Both the position numbers and the translations under genes were made by a program. From Peptoniphilus_A harei_B (lineage in GTDB: Bacteria > Bacillota > Clostridia > Tissierellales > Peptoniphilaceae), in contig JAWGHR010000019.1 in NCBI GenBank assembly GCA_032560695.1, forward strand, positions 1 through 10,987: a stretch of DNA of 10,987 nt, written 5' to 3'. Below the pieces are notes generated by a model, which saw nothing but the letters and a program-made list of their open reading frames with translations, searched no databases and was not told where the DNA came from. Shown here piece by piece: positions 1 through 8,040 of this stretch. The stretch's first letter is position 1; the number at the start of each line of letters is the position of its first letter.

Positions 1-765
1 AGAATGATTAATAAATCTAAATCTTGGGAAGAGTTTTTGGAAAATATGAAATCTCTTGATTATGAAATTAAGTTTGGTAAACACATTGCTTTTCGTCATA
101 AAGATAAGCAAAGATTTACAAGATCGAAGACTATCGGAGAAGATTATACTGAAGAAAAAATCAAAGAAAGAATAGATTTAGCTATCAAAAATAAAGCTAA
201 TCCTATTAAAAAACGAGTAGGAAATGTTATTGATATATCTACTAATGAAAAAGCACAATCCTCTAAAGGTTACGAAGTTTGGGCAAGAAAACACAATATC
301 AAAACAATGGCTGATTCAATAATTAAACTTAGAGAACAAGGAATTAATTCAATCACTCAACTAGATGATCTAATCAAAAAATCTGCTGATGATAGACAAG
401 ACTTGTTGGATAAAATAAAGAAGATTGAAACTGAAATGAAGAGTTTATCTCAAGATATGGAAAATATAAATACTATAAATAAGTATCGTGAAATCTATAA
501 ATACCATAAGAAAAATCCTGAAGACAAGCAATTTGTAGATGAGTATTATAGTGAACTTTCCGTCTACAAAATAGCTGCTAAAGAAATTTTAGAAAACTAT
601 AAAAAGCTTCCAAAAACAAAAGAAATACTATCAAATCTCGATAAATTGCAAGAAAAAAAGAACACCCTTATGCAAGAGTATTCTTTAAATAAAGAACAAT
701 TTTCTGACCTTGTTCAATATAGGAAAAACTATGAAAATTATTATGGAAAGGAAGTAGAGAGGTAA
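1..765 (+). CDS. Relaxase (mobilisation nuclease), C-terminal part
   Basis: The reading frame is open to the left edge (AGA precedes the first ATG), so this is probably the tail of a longer protein rather than a gene starting at base 4. The visible segment has the pattern seen near the C-terminus of Firmicute MobA/relaxase-type proteins: SWEEFLENM, then a basic stretch with GKHIAFRH, RFTRSKTIGEDYTEE and IKERI at about residues 7-57. A lysine- and glutamate-rich region with coiled-coil character follows (about residues 120-155 and 200-240). Relaxases nick the transfer origin and pilot single-stranded DNA in conjugation. The catalytic tyrosine and histidine triad would lie upstream of the window and are not visible. 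The gene converges on the restriction gene with only 13 bp between the stop codons. Family call from remembered sequence pattern, not a search. Confidence 0.75.
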   Translation, partial: RMINKSKSWEEFLENMKSLDYEIKFGKHIAFRHKDKQRFTRSKTIGEDYTEEKIKERIDLAIKNKANPIKKRVGNVIDISTNEKAQSSKGYEVWARKHNIKTMADSIIKLREQGINSITQLDDLIKKSADDRQDLLDKIKKIETEMKSLSQDMENINTINKYREIYKYHKKNPEDKQFVDEYYSELSVYKIAAKEILENYKKLPKTKEILSNLDKLQEKKNTLMQEYSLNKEQFSDLVQYRKNYENYYGKEVER

Positions 766-779
766 ACCTTCTCTACTTC
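751..779. terminator. Convergent stem-loop between relaxase and res
   Basis: A perfect 10-bp inverted repeat (gaagtagaga at 751-760, tctctacttc at 770-779) surrounds the relaxase stop codon and touches the res stop codon. Its position between two converging genes suits a bidirectional terminator. There is no strong T-run on either side (only tatat on the right), so termination strength is uncertain. Confidence 0.5.
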
Positions 780-3040
780 TATATCTCATCAAGCAAATTA
801 TCCAATTCACTTACAAAAGTATCTAGTTTGTCATTTCTTAAATATTCAAAAAATATTTCATAATCATTTGGACTTAGAAAATGAAAAAGATACTTTTCTT
901 TGATTCCAGACGCTTCTAACTTTTCATTTAACAACTTAAAATGTTCTCTTGCCGCTCTATTTTTACCTTTATTTTCAGCAGAATCATCTTTATTATCTTT
1001 AATTTCAATAACAACGTAAATATCTTCATCACTTTTTAATTTTAGTATAAAATCAGGATTAAAATTTGCAATTTTTGTATGAGAATTCATTTTATATGAG
1101 TACTCTATACTATAAAATCCCATATCTCTTGATTTAATCCAAGCATCTATTTTCTGAGCATTTTTATTATCTGTAAGATATTTTTTTATAAATTTATATT
1201 CTGGATCTCTTGTTGATATTACTAGATTTAGGGGTGTTTTAAAATCAAAAAAATTTATTTCATTGCAAGCCTTTCTTGGCAAGTTATCATCTTCTAAAAA
1301 TTTTTCTATTATTTCCCTCTGTTCTTCATTTGAGATTTCGTCTTTATATCTATCTGAATAAAAAAGCATTGAATCCGTTCTAAATGATAATATTCCTCTT
1401 GTTTCATCTCTTATATCATTTGTGTTAACCTCAATAAAATCAGTTGATTTGATAGAATTTATTACAGTTTTACTTCTTGATCTAAATAATGTTGAAAATG
1501 CAGTAAATATTTTATTCGCATTTTCTTCTATTAAGATATCTCCTTCTATACCTGCATTTTGCATAGAATTTTTAATAATTTCTTTCAACTTTTCTCTAGG
1601 GGGTAAATTATCTTTTGAATAAACTTCATCTCCAAGACCTAGTATTTCCGTTTCCCAGTCTCTTAACCTAAATTCATGGTATATCTTATCTAAAACTTCA
1701 TCTACAGTTTTAGTTCTCAACTTTATGTCATATTTAATATTGGTATTTTTACCCGTTAATAAATTTTCATATTCTGTTTCTTTTTTTGAGGATAAAATTT
1801 GACTTTTAAGTTTTATACCTTGATTCCAAGATTTTTTATAATTTAATTGCTTAGATTCCGTATTAACTTCTTTTTCCTCTTTATCGTACAGCAAATTTTT
1901 AACTGAAAAATTATATTTATTCCTATCTCCCTCAAATTTTACAGTACTTATTATTTTCGTTTCTATTTCAAGAACTTCATTAACTAAAGATTTTATATTT
2001 TTACTCCAACTATCGTGATTAAATACTATAACTGAAGGTTGAGGAGTAGAATATTCAGGTGGGATTCTAAGACCTCTTCCTAACACTTGAGCAATTAATA
2101 GCTTAGAATTAAAGGCTCTATCTTCCCATGGCACAATTTGAAATACATTTTTAACATCCCATCCTTCTGTAAGCATACTAACCGAAATTATCCATTCAAA
2201 AGAATTTTCTTTCTCATCTACAAAATCTAACATTTTTAGATTTGCCTTATGCTTTTTATCAGATGTTACTATAAGAACTTTTCTTTCAGCTTTTTCTCTG
2301 TTTATTTGTTCAAAATCACATAAAAAATCAATAAAATCTTCATATAGATTCTTTGCACTTCTAATATCCTTTGTAATTAAAATTGAAATGGGCTTAATTT
2401 TACTGTATTTTATCTTATTATTTTCATGATTTTTATGAATTTTTTGAAATTTGTATTCTCTATCTCTAGAAACATCATCTTTCTGAACATAATCTATAGA
2501 TTTTACAACTTTATCATCTATAGCACTTCTTAGCGAATACCTGTATATAACATCATTAAAATATTCGTCATCTATATATGCAGTGCCTGTAAATCCAAGT
2601 ATATATCTAAAATTATAAGTTTCATTTAAAAGAAATGCTTTCCATTTTTTTATATCTTTTTCGTTTGTTTTATTAAAAATATGGTGAGATTCATCGTTTA
2701 AAACAAGTGTATCTTCACCTCCATTTTTAAAACTATCTTTTATAGAAGATCCAGTAGATTCATATACTGCATGTATATTTTCTATACATATATCTCCTTC
2801 TATTATTGTTGAATTTGCATTTATTATCCTAGGTAGTATATTTTTGGATTCTTCAGGTATTGCATTCCTTAATTCTGGATTTGAAACTAAATCTTCAAAT
2901 TTTTCTGTCAACCCTTTTTCAATTGTTAATGAAGGACATAAAACTAATACCCTTTTTACTAGTTTTTCCGATAATAAAATCTGAGCTATTCCATATATAA
3001 CATATGACTTACCTGTACCTGTGGATAGAAAATCAAACAA
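779..3040 (-). pseudogene. res: Type III-like restriction subunit (Res), C-terminal fragment from the P-loop onward
   Basis: Superfamily 2 helicase-nuclease that would translocate on DNA and cleave it with a Mod partner. In the open frame (TTG start at 3040, 753 residues): Walker A TGTGKS at 7-12, motif II DESHH at 116-120, motif III-like FTGTAY at 150-155, TEGWDVKNV at 291-299, motif VI QVLGRGLRIP at 318-327. The C-terminal PD-(D/E)XK-type nuclease signature is PD at 662-663 and EIK at 679-681. All motifs are intact, but the frame begins only six residues before the P-loop, directly after a TAA, with no ribosome binding site. The missing N-terminus is found 6.9 kb away at 9931-10247. Only 779-3022 is native; 3023-3040 belongs to the inserted element. 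Probably not expressed as a functional enzyme. The exact RM class (type III versus a related helicase-nuclease) is inferred. Confidence 0.88.
3018..3032. other. Left insertion junction (attL-like) in the res P-loop
   Basis: To the left of 3022 the sequence is native res. From 3023 (ggatagaaaa) it no longer encodes the expected residues before the P-loop. The core cctgt at 3018-3022 recurs at 9931-9935, where the other half of res begins. Joining 9931 to 3017 through a single core gives an uninterrupted res frame. The short shared core and the target within a conserved coding motif resemble large serine or tyrosine recombinase integration; which of the two cannot be told from this window. Confidence 0.75.
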
Positions 3041-3380
3041 TTATATCTGGAAGACTAATATTTGATTACTTTATTAAATTATTAACATCATCCTCTATTC
3101 AAAATACATTCTCTGCATTGATAATATGTATAATTTTATCGCTATTAAGAATTTCTTCTATTTTTTCACCAATAAATCTAGACTTTATGTTGTAATTTTT
3201 TAAGTTTTTTGTAGGAATCTAAGGAAGTTTTTCTCCATCATTTACATAATACCATCTATATCATCAGCATCTTTTGTTAAAACCCTTCTAACTTCCATTT
3301 TCATTTATAACATCTCCCTCTTTGGTTAACTTTTCTCTTTTAATGGTTGATAGAAGTGTTCTATATGCCTTTAGAGATTA
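3041..3380 (-). pseudogene. Decayed unidentified coding stretch at the left end of the insertion
   Basis: No intact gene. On the minus strand a fairly protein-like frame runs from about 3250 to 3030 (for example SRFIGEKIEEILNSD and IIHIINAENVF) but is broken by in-frame TAG, TGA and TAA codons. A 20-codon frame with a good ribosome binding site (GAGGGAGA, start 3304, stop 3242) reads MKMEVRRVLTKDADDIDGI and would continue into that frame after a one-base shift. A third short frame (about 3381-3285, KAYRTLLSTIKREKLTKEGD) lies just upstream. I do not recognise the product. It could be one gene with several lesions or remnants of two genes. It fills the gap between the LD-carboxypeptidase stop and the res junction. 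Confidence 0.5.
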
Positions 3381-3384
3381 TTAA

Positions 3385-4320
3385 CTAATGCTTCACTACC
3401 TCCAATAAAATGGAAGTTTCTGTTGCATTCACCCTTACTAGTCCACCTATTGGAAATGTTGCAAAGGGGAATACGTGTCCAAAATCAACATTAAATACAA
3501 TAGGTATATTTTTAAGTTGTTTTTTAGTTGATACTATTCTTTGAATTACATTTATATCTATTTTACAACTATCATCAAATCGCCCAAATAATATTCCTTT
3601 TACTCCATTAAATTTTAAGATTTGAATTAAAGATTGCAAATTTCTTTCGAACTCGGCAGCGAAATAATTCCCCATAATATTATCATCTTCCAAAAATAAT
3701 ATCTTGTTCTTTAAGTTAGGCATAAATTTTGTTCCTTGCAAAAGATTCAGTGTGCAAAGGTTTCCTCCTATAAGTTCTCCCTCACAACTTCCTTCCTGTA
3801 TAAGATAGTATTCTTTTGCATCTTTAGATGGTCTTATATTATACTTATCAGAATTCATAAGACATCTTTCAAAATATGAATATGTATAGTCAGTTTCTTT
3901 TTCAAAGCCAAAACTTGAGAAATGGGGTCCATGATAAGTAACTAAACCTGTCTTAGAATAAATGGCATTAAGCAAAGCAGTAATATCAGAAAATCCACAT
4001 ATAATTTTGGGATTAGCCTCTATTAAAGAATAATCTATATACTCCAATATTTGATTAACATTAAATCCGCCTATGCAGGTAAGTATAGCCTTAACATTTT
4101 TATCTAAAAAGGCTTCGTGTAAATCTTCAACACGAGACTCGATACTTGAAGAGTTCACTTCATCAATTTCACGACTGTTTCGTGAAAAAGTTATTTTAAA
4201 ACCTTTTTCCGTTAACAATGTTAAAGCCTTATCAAAAGTATCTTGCCTTACTACACTCAAACTTCGAGAAGGAGCTATAACCCTTATCTCATCTCCAATT
4301 TTTAATTTATTAGCAATCAT
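3385..4320 (-). CDS. LD-carboxypeptidase / MccF-like serine peptidase (family S66)
   Basis: Intact 311-residue cytoplasmic peptidase without signal peptide, matching the usual S66 length (about 300-350). The N-terminus has KIGDEIRVIAPS. The nucleophile elbow GFSDITAL puts the catalytic serine at 111. The glutamate and histidine expected of the Ser-Glu-His triad fit E211 (in LFLEDD) and H282 (in DFGHVFP). GGFNVNQILEYID (84-96) and the TYHGP segment (128-132) are also typical. S66 enzymes cleave the L,D bond of murein tetrapeptides during recycling; the MccF branch instead inactivates microcin C-type peptide-nucleotide antibiotics. The gene's style is closer to the MccF-like group, but the substrate is inference. 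The start at 4320 has a GGGGAG site 7 nt upstream. It is the only intact gene in the left 1.5-kb unit of the insertion. Confidence 0.92.
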   Translation of the reverse strand: MIANKLKIGDEIRVIAPSRSLSVVRQDTFDKALTLLTEKGFKITFSRNSREIDEVNSSSIESRVEDLHEAFLDKNVKAILTCIGGFNVNQILEYIDYSLIEANPKIICGFSDITALLNAIYSKTGLVTYHGPHFSSFGFEKETDYTYSYFERCLMNSDKYNIRPSKDAKEYYLIQEGSCEGELIGGNLCTLNLLQGTKFMPNLKNKILFLEDDNIMGNYFAAEFERNLQSLIQILKFNGVKGILFGRFDDSCKIDINVIQRIVSTKKQLKNIPIVFNVDFGHVFPFATFPIGGLVRVNATETSILLEVVKH

Positions 4321-4367
4321 TTAAACACTCCCCCTGAATATGTTATATTAAATATTCCAATTCATAA

Positions 4368-4495
4368 CTTCTCATGCACTACTTACAACAATTATACCCA
4401 ATTGCTCTAACCAATGCATGAATGCTTTCAATAAAAATCCCTGAAACCCTTATGTTAAAACATTTATGCACCCTGTCACTATTATGACACGTTCC
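4368..4495. repeat. Conserved element end, copy B (internal)
   Basis: A diverged direct repeat of 9798-9930. The clearest blocks are cctgaaaccctt (4440-4451, also 9874-9885) and a 19-bp identity ending gacacgttcc (4477-4495, also 9912-9930). Similarity also extends leftward through ctctcat/ttctcat and ttgctctaa/ttactctaa. Indels between the copies are not multiples of three, so the conserved thing is probably a DNA site rather than a protein. It lies directly upstream of the LD-carboxypeptidase gene and may contain that gene's promoter; I see a TATAAT-like box at 4391-4396 (minus) but no convincing -35. Confidence 0.75.
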
Positions 4496-4510
4496 TCGGT
4501 GGCAAGAAAA
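4486..4510. other. attP-like joint of right and left element ends
   Basis: Joining the right end of the insertion (gacacgttcc, 9921-9930), the core (cctgt) and the left end (ggatagaaaa, 3023-3032) predicts a 25-bp element joint. At 4486-4510 the sequence reads gacacgttcc, then tcggt, then ggcaagaaaa: 21 of 25 positions agree and the spacing is identical. All three sites keep GT at the end of the core (3021-3022, 4499-4500, 9934-9935). This is what a head-to-tail boundary between two related integrated elements would look like. Beyond it, ATCAAATA on the minus strand is also shared with the left end. Confidence 0.65.
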
Positions 4511-4549
4511 AAATGTCCAGATTATTTGATCTGCCCCTTTGAAATTTAT

Positions 4550-5137
4550 TATTTTATTATAAATAAGTTTTCAAGCCAATATTAGTTTAATATAGAATAA
4601 AAGATATACATCCCTCTCTACAATATGATATTTATCACTTTCACTTCGATAAATATCTATGTATTCAATCTTATCTTTTACAAGATTATGTGTCAATAAT
4701 ACAGCATATAGACTTACTACTTCTGATAATGTCTCTGCTTATGTTACTTCATCCTTAGAGAATGGGCAATCCAAAATAATCTGTTCTAACACTATAGAAA
4801 TCCTCAAAATAATCTTTATGAAAGTCCCGAAAACTGCCTTGATCTTATGTTCAATTTTATTACGTAGGGATTCCCCCACTTCATTTGATTTGAATAGAAT
4901 ATTTCCACTTTGAGTATATGTCTTTTACTTCATAAAATTCAATTTGATCCAAATACTCGTTTTAAATCTGTCATCTAAATTATATTTTTCCTATCATTCA
5001 GAAGTAAAAAAACACCAATTTCATTTTTTTAGTAATGTACTACCATTCAAGTTTTCTAATTGATACAGGTATGCTCCCTCATCAACTATTTTAAAACTAT
5101 GATTTCTCGATTCTATTTTAAATTTTATATTTAGGCC
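4550..5137 (-). pseudogene. Decayed unidentified gene downstream of tet(T)
   Basis: There is no intact gene between the tet stop and the internal joint. The minus strand holds protein-like segments in shifting frames. Right after the tet stop one reads NIKFKIESRNHSFKIVDEGA and VDEGAYLYQLENLNG, ending at a TGA near 5022. A second (about 4940-4885) includes EFYEVKDIYSKWKYSIQIK. A third (about 4866-4578) includes AETLSEVVSLYAVLLTHN and IDIYRSESDKYHIVERDVYL with one in-frame TAA. The codon choice and amino acid composition look like former coding sequence, but I do not recognise the family. An open frame on the plus strand here (4659-4913) is low-complexity antisense. Confidence 0.45.
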
Positions 5138-7093
5138 TCAATTTTCATCCTGTTTTTGAAATAAATATCTTAACCCTTCCTTGTTGCTATCATTATTGTC
5201 GTTCCCAATATCATTAATTATAGGCTTATCATTATATATATCATACCCATAAGGCTCAGTAATAAATATACCCTTTCCATTTGAATAAGAAAGTAATTCT
5301 GACTGATAGGACTTCGATGTATCAACAGGTATCTTTCCACTTAAAGTTGTCTCCTCTCCCTTGGCTATTATATCTTCAATAGAAGCCCTCATCTTTCTAA
5401 GATCACTCATAACCCTTCCGCAGAAATCATTTGGAACTTGAACTGTATATTTTAAATAAGGTTCTAATATTTCAGTTCCTGCTTTTCGAAGAGCTTCCCA
5501 AAATACATATGGTGTTAAATTCCTAAAGTCAGAGGGGGTACTTACCGGGCTATAGTATAATCCGTAGTCAAAAGTTACCTTTAAGTCTGTAACTTCCCAT
5601 CCATAAAGCCCTTCTTTACAAGCCTTCTCTACAGCATCTTTTACTGCATTTTGAAATGAATTATTTAAATATCCATAGGACACCTCTGTCTTATATAATA
5701 ATCCTGACCCTATTGGTAGTGGTTCTATTGACAGTCCAATAGATGCCCAATAAGGATTTGGTGGAACCTCTATATGGATTACTGCTTTAGAGTTTCTCTT
5801 AGGTCGTTCTTTATATATTGTTTTCAATTCACCAAATCTAGCATCTATTTTGTATCGGCTTTTAAGTAGTGATTCTATTACTTCCATTTGAATATTTCCA
5901 AATAGCTTCAATATGATTTCTCCAGTATCTCCGTTAATTTCACAATCGAGAAATGGGTCTTCTTCAGTTAATTCAAATAGTGCTTCTATCAGTTTGCTTC
6001 TTTTGCTTAAATCACAAGGTTTAATTGATGCTCTCAATGCCGGTTGGGCTATCTTTATATCTAAAATCCCGTCATATTTCTTACCAATATAATCACCTAT
6101 CTTCAGAGAATTAGCATTAGAAATAATAGCAATATCCCCACTATTAACCTGATCTACCTTCACAATTTCACCATTCATAATTGATTCCAGACTTTTTATC
6201 TTGAAAGTTTCTTCTGTGCCATTTATATAAACATCTTGACGTGTCCTTATATTCCCACTGAATACTCTTAAGAAAGTCATCTTTCTAGATTTTTCATCCC
6301 TATCAATCTTATAAACATACGCTGATAAAAGGTCTTCAGTATTATAGCTCTTGGTAGGAAGATATTTAGTAATGGCAAATAATAGCTCGTCAATTCCAAT
6401 ATTTTTTAAAGCCGAACCATGAAATACAGGATAAAGATTGCAGTTATTAATCTCATCCAAAAATACATCATTATATTCTTTTTCTGCAATGACATCGCCA
6501 TTTATATATTTTTCTGCTAGATAATCATTTATATCCAGTAACTTCTCTATTATTTGACTTTGAATTACTTTATCATCCCTTACATTTGTCAATTCAAAAT
6601 CACCTTTATCTTTTATTTTAACTGATTGCATTATTGCAAGATTAGAAGTTAATTTCTCCTGTATTTGAGTGTATATCTCATCCAAACATACTCCCTTTCG
6701 ATCTATTTTATTCACAAATATAAGTGTTGGTATATTTAATTTCACTAAAGTATTAAAAATCACTTTAGTTTGGACTTGAATTCCTTCTTTTGCTGAAATT
6801 ACTAAAATAGCTCCATCTAACACTTTCAGAGTTCGCTCAACTTCGGCTATGAAATCCATGTGCCCAGGTGTATCTATGATATTTACCTTTGTATCATTGT
6901 AATTAAATGAAACTGTAGACGCCCGTATAGTTATTCCCCTATCTCTTTCAAGTTCCATCGAATCCGTTGTCGTTGTAGCATTATCAACTCTTCCAATTTT
7001 ATTAATCGCCCCACTTTTATATAATAAACCTTCTGTAACAGTTGTTTTACCTGCATCAACATGTGCTAATATTCCTATATTAATAATTTTCAT
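5138..7093 (-). CDS. tet(T): Tetracycline resistance ribosomal protection GTPase, Tet(T)-like
   Basis: An EF-G-like translational GTPase that binds tetracycline-stalled ribosomes and releases the drug. Complete at 651 residues, the length I recall for Tet(T); Tet(B)(P) is close to this and Tet(M) is about 639. The G domain shows G1 AHVDAGKTT (10-18), RGITI (52-56), G3 DTPGH (74-78) and G4 NKID (128-131). The C-terminal domains carry the family-typical YYSPVSTPSDFRNLTPYVFW and KAGTEILEPYL segments that reach the drug site. The start at 7093 has GGAGG six bases upstream. The gene is preceded by an attenuator, a leader peptide and a consensus promoter, so expression is probably inducible. The protein has no frameshifts, unlike its neighbours. 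The family is certain; the Tet(T) subtype is from remembered sequence and should be confirmed by alignment. Confidence 0.9.
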   Translation of the reverse strand: MKIINIGILAHVDAGKTTVTEGLLYKSGAINKIGRVDNATTTTDSMELERDRGITIRASTVSFNYNDTKVNIIDTPGHMDFIAEVERTLKVLDGAILVISAKEGIQVQTKVIFNTLVKLNIPTLIFVNKIDRKGVCLDEIYTQIQEKLTSNLAIMQSVKIKDKGDFELTNVRDDKVIQSQIIEKLLDINDYLAEKYINGDVIAEKEYNDVFLDEINNCNLYPVFHGSALKNIGIDELLFAITKYLPTKSYNTEDLLSAYVYKIDRDEKSRKMTFLRVFSGNIRTRQDVYINGTEETFKIKSLESIMNGEIVKVDQVNSGDIAIISNANSLKIGDYIGKKYDGILDIKIAQPALRASIKPCDLSKRSKLIEALFELTEEDPFLDCEINGDTGEIILKLFGNIQMEVIESLLKSRYKIDARFGELKTIYKERPKRNSKAVIHIEVPPNPYWASIGLSIEPLPIGSGLLYKTEVSYGYLNNSFQNAVKDAVEKACKEGLYGWEVTDLKVTFDYGLYYSPVSTPSDFRNLTPYVFWEALRKAGTEILEPYLKYTVQVPNDFCGRVMSDLRKMRASIEDIIAKGEETTLSGKIPVDTSKSYQSELLSYSNGKGIFITEPYGYDIYNDKPIINDIGNDNNDSNKEGLRYLFQKQDEN

Positions 7094-7114
7094 TTTATAC
7101 CTCCATAATTATAT

Positions 7115-7153
7115 AAAAAATCCCCTGTGATAAAATACTCTCTTCACAGGGGA
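7115..7153 (-). terminator. Attenuator hairpin just before tet(T)
   Basis: On the minus strand a perfect 10-bp stem (tcccctgtga at 7121-7130 pairing with tcacagggga at 7144-7153, 13-nt loop) is followed by six T residues (7120-7115), then the tet(T) ribosome binding site and start. An intrinsic terminator placed between promoter and gene, downstream of a leader peptide, is the arrangement described for tet(M)-type attenuation, in which drug-slowed ribosomes allow read-through. Confidence 0.85.
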
Positions 7154-7201
7154 ACTTATTTTTTATATAACTGCTTAAAGTAAATATGACATATACAATT
7201 C

Positions 7202-7225
7202 GATATAGCATAATCGTGCTATATC
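7202..7225. promoter_or_regulatory. 9-bp inverted repeat in the tet(T) leader
   Basis: The arms gatatagca (7202-7210) and tgctatatc (7217-7225) form a perfect hairpin with a 6-nt loop. There is no T-run in the tet direction. It lies between the leader peptide and the attenuator and may be part of alternative leader RNA folds, or an operator. The role is inferred from position only. Confidence 0.5.
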
Positions 7226-7294
7226 TTTAATCTGGTCAATGCCTTATAATACATAAAAATATAAATTTATTATTATGAGAATATTTTTAAATAA

Positions 7295-7345
7295 AAGTAC
7301 AATTAACAAGCCATACAAATATTAACTAGTATGGAAAATGTACTT
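7295..7345. promoter_or_regulatory. Nested hairpin after the leader peptide
   Basis: The outer arms aagtaca (7295-7301) and tgtactt (7339-7345) enclose inner arms ccatac (7311-7316) and gtatgg (7329-7334). The structure begins 19 nt after the leader-peptide stop codon, close enough for a ribosome on the leader to affect its folding. A competing pairing of acaag (7306-7310) with cttgt (7343-7347) is possible. Confidence 0.5.
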
Positions 7346-7363
7346 GTTCTATTTTATTAATAG

Positions 7364-7387
7364 TTATTTAAAAATACTATGCCTCAT
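7364..7387 (-). CDS. Seven-residue leader peptide of tet(T)
   Basis: A tiny frame, MRHSIFK, with a good Shine-Dalgarno (AAAGGAG at 7403-7397) and a 9-nt spacer. It begins about 30 nt downstream of the -10 box, and a consensus promoter lies directly upstream. It is far too short for an enzyme and is best read as a regulatory leader whose translation couples drug-stalled ribosomes to the downstream attenuator. The start region is repeated upstream of the small membrane gene at 9676. Confidence 0.6.
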   Translation of the reverse strand: MRHSIFK

Positions 7388-7419
7388 ATGATAAAACTCC
7401 TTTAATTAATACTACATAT
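7385..7419 (-). repeat. Leader block, copy 1 (upstream of tet(T) leader peptide)
   Basis: Written on the plus strand, the block is catatga, 4 variable bases, actcctttaatt (7396-7407), and ttaatactacatat (7406-7419). The same elements in the same order occur at 9674-9724. It covers the ribosome binding site and start codon of the leader peptide and overlaps the -10 box of the promoter. Confidence 0.75.
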
Positions 7420-7446
7420 TATAATATTTGTTATTATATTTGTCAA
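7418..7446 (-). promoter_or_regulatory. Consensus sigma-A-type promoter for tet(T)
   Basis: On the minus strand, TTGACA (7446-7441) and TATAAT (7423-7418) are both perfect hexamers separated by 17 bp. The promoter reads toward the leader peptide and tet(T), giving a leader of roughly 320 nt. The rest of 7447-7535, up to the GNAT stop codon, shows nothing I can identify. Confidence 0.88.
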
Positions 7447-7535
7447 GGAAGATTTGATCCCTTAACGCATTTAACTTGTCATATTACTAATAACTCGTAG
7501 AGATTTTTATAGGAATTCATCTTTACATGATATAT

Positions 7536-7978
7536 TCAAATCTTAATTTTCCAGATTAGATGATGTTGACCCTCTGCCCAATAATTCTCTAGGAAATATT
7601 CAGGTTCACCAAACCTTTTTCTCCATATTTTCTGTGCATTGGAATATCCACTATCCATACAAAACTCTTTGATTCCTTTACATTGTAATTCTTGAATCAT
7701 AGCATTCAATAGTAAATTACCTATACCCTGTCCTTGGTAATCTGGTCTTACAAAAACTGTACCTATTTCATAAAGGTTCTTATATTTTCCATGTGTACAA
7801 CTATTAATTAGGTCACTGGCAGGTCCATATTCTATTGTACCTACTATACAGCCCTCATATAAAAAATTGAGGATGAATACTTTATATCTACGACATCAAA
7901 AGAATTACCATTTAAAAGATTATTTACTTTTCTGTCTAAGCCTGCCTCAGTCATCGCAGTAAAGGTTTTTACATTCAT
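7536..7978 (-). pseudogene. GNAT-family acetyltransferase, single frameshift
   Basis: The GCN5-related N-acetyltransferase fold transfers acetyl from acetyl-CoA to an amine. The start at 7978 (MNVKTFTAMTEAGLD) has GGAGA 7 nt upstream. The frame shifts once near 7880-7890 and then continues as EGCIVGTIEYGPAS, VGT...EIGTVFVRPDYQGQGIG (acetyl-CoA loop QGQGIG at 7719-7736), and NYWAEGQHHLIWKIKI to the stop at 7536. The combined length is about 147 residues, normal for a compact GNAT; 443 bp is not a multiple of three. The substrate is unknown, and an aminoglycoside-type or other drug acetyltransferase cannot be claimed. One lesion could be a sequencing error, but neighbouring genes carry true stops too. 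Confidence 0.85.
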
Positions 7979-8040
7979 TTATCATTCTCCTAAAATTAAT
8001 AATTTATTAAGTAATCTGTCCCATTTGTTGAACTAGTCTT

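Noticed and set aside
3018..3022. cctgt at both ends as a transposase target-site duplication
   Set aside because: There are no terminal inverted repeats or transposase, the ends fall exactly in a conserved motif, and an internal joined-end site exists; site-specific recombination fits better.
3004..3195. Plus-strand open frame of 63 codons, hydrophobic
   Set aside because: Antisense to res and the decayed stretch; no ribosome binding site, and the composition is that expected from reading AT-rich DNA backwards.
3285..3381. GatB/YqeY-like remnant (TLLSTIKREKLTKEGDVI)
   Set aside because: The resemblance covers fewer than 25 residues and the continuation does not fit the family.
4659..4913. 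Plus-strand open frame of 84 codons downstream of tet(T)
   Set aside because: The opposite strand shows more convincing broken coding sequence; no ribosome binding site and no recognisable motif.
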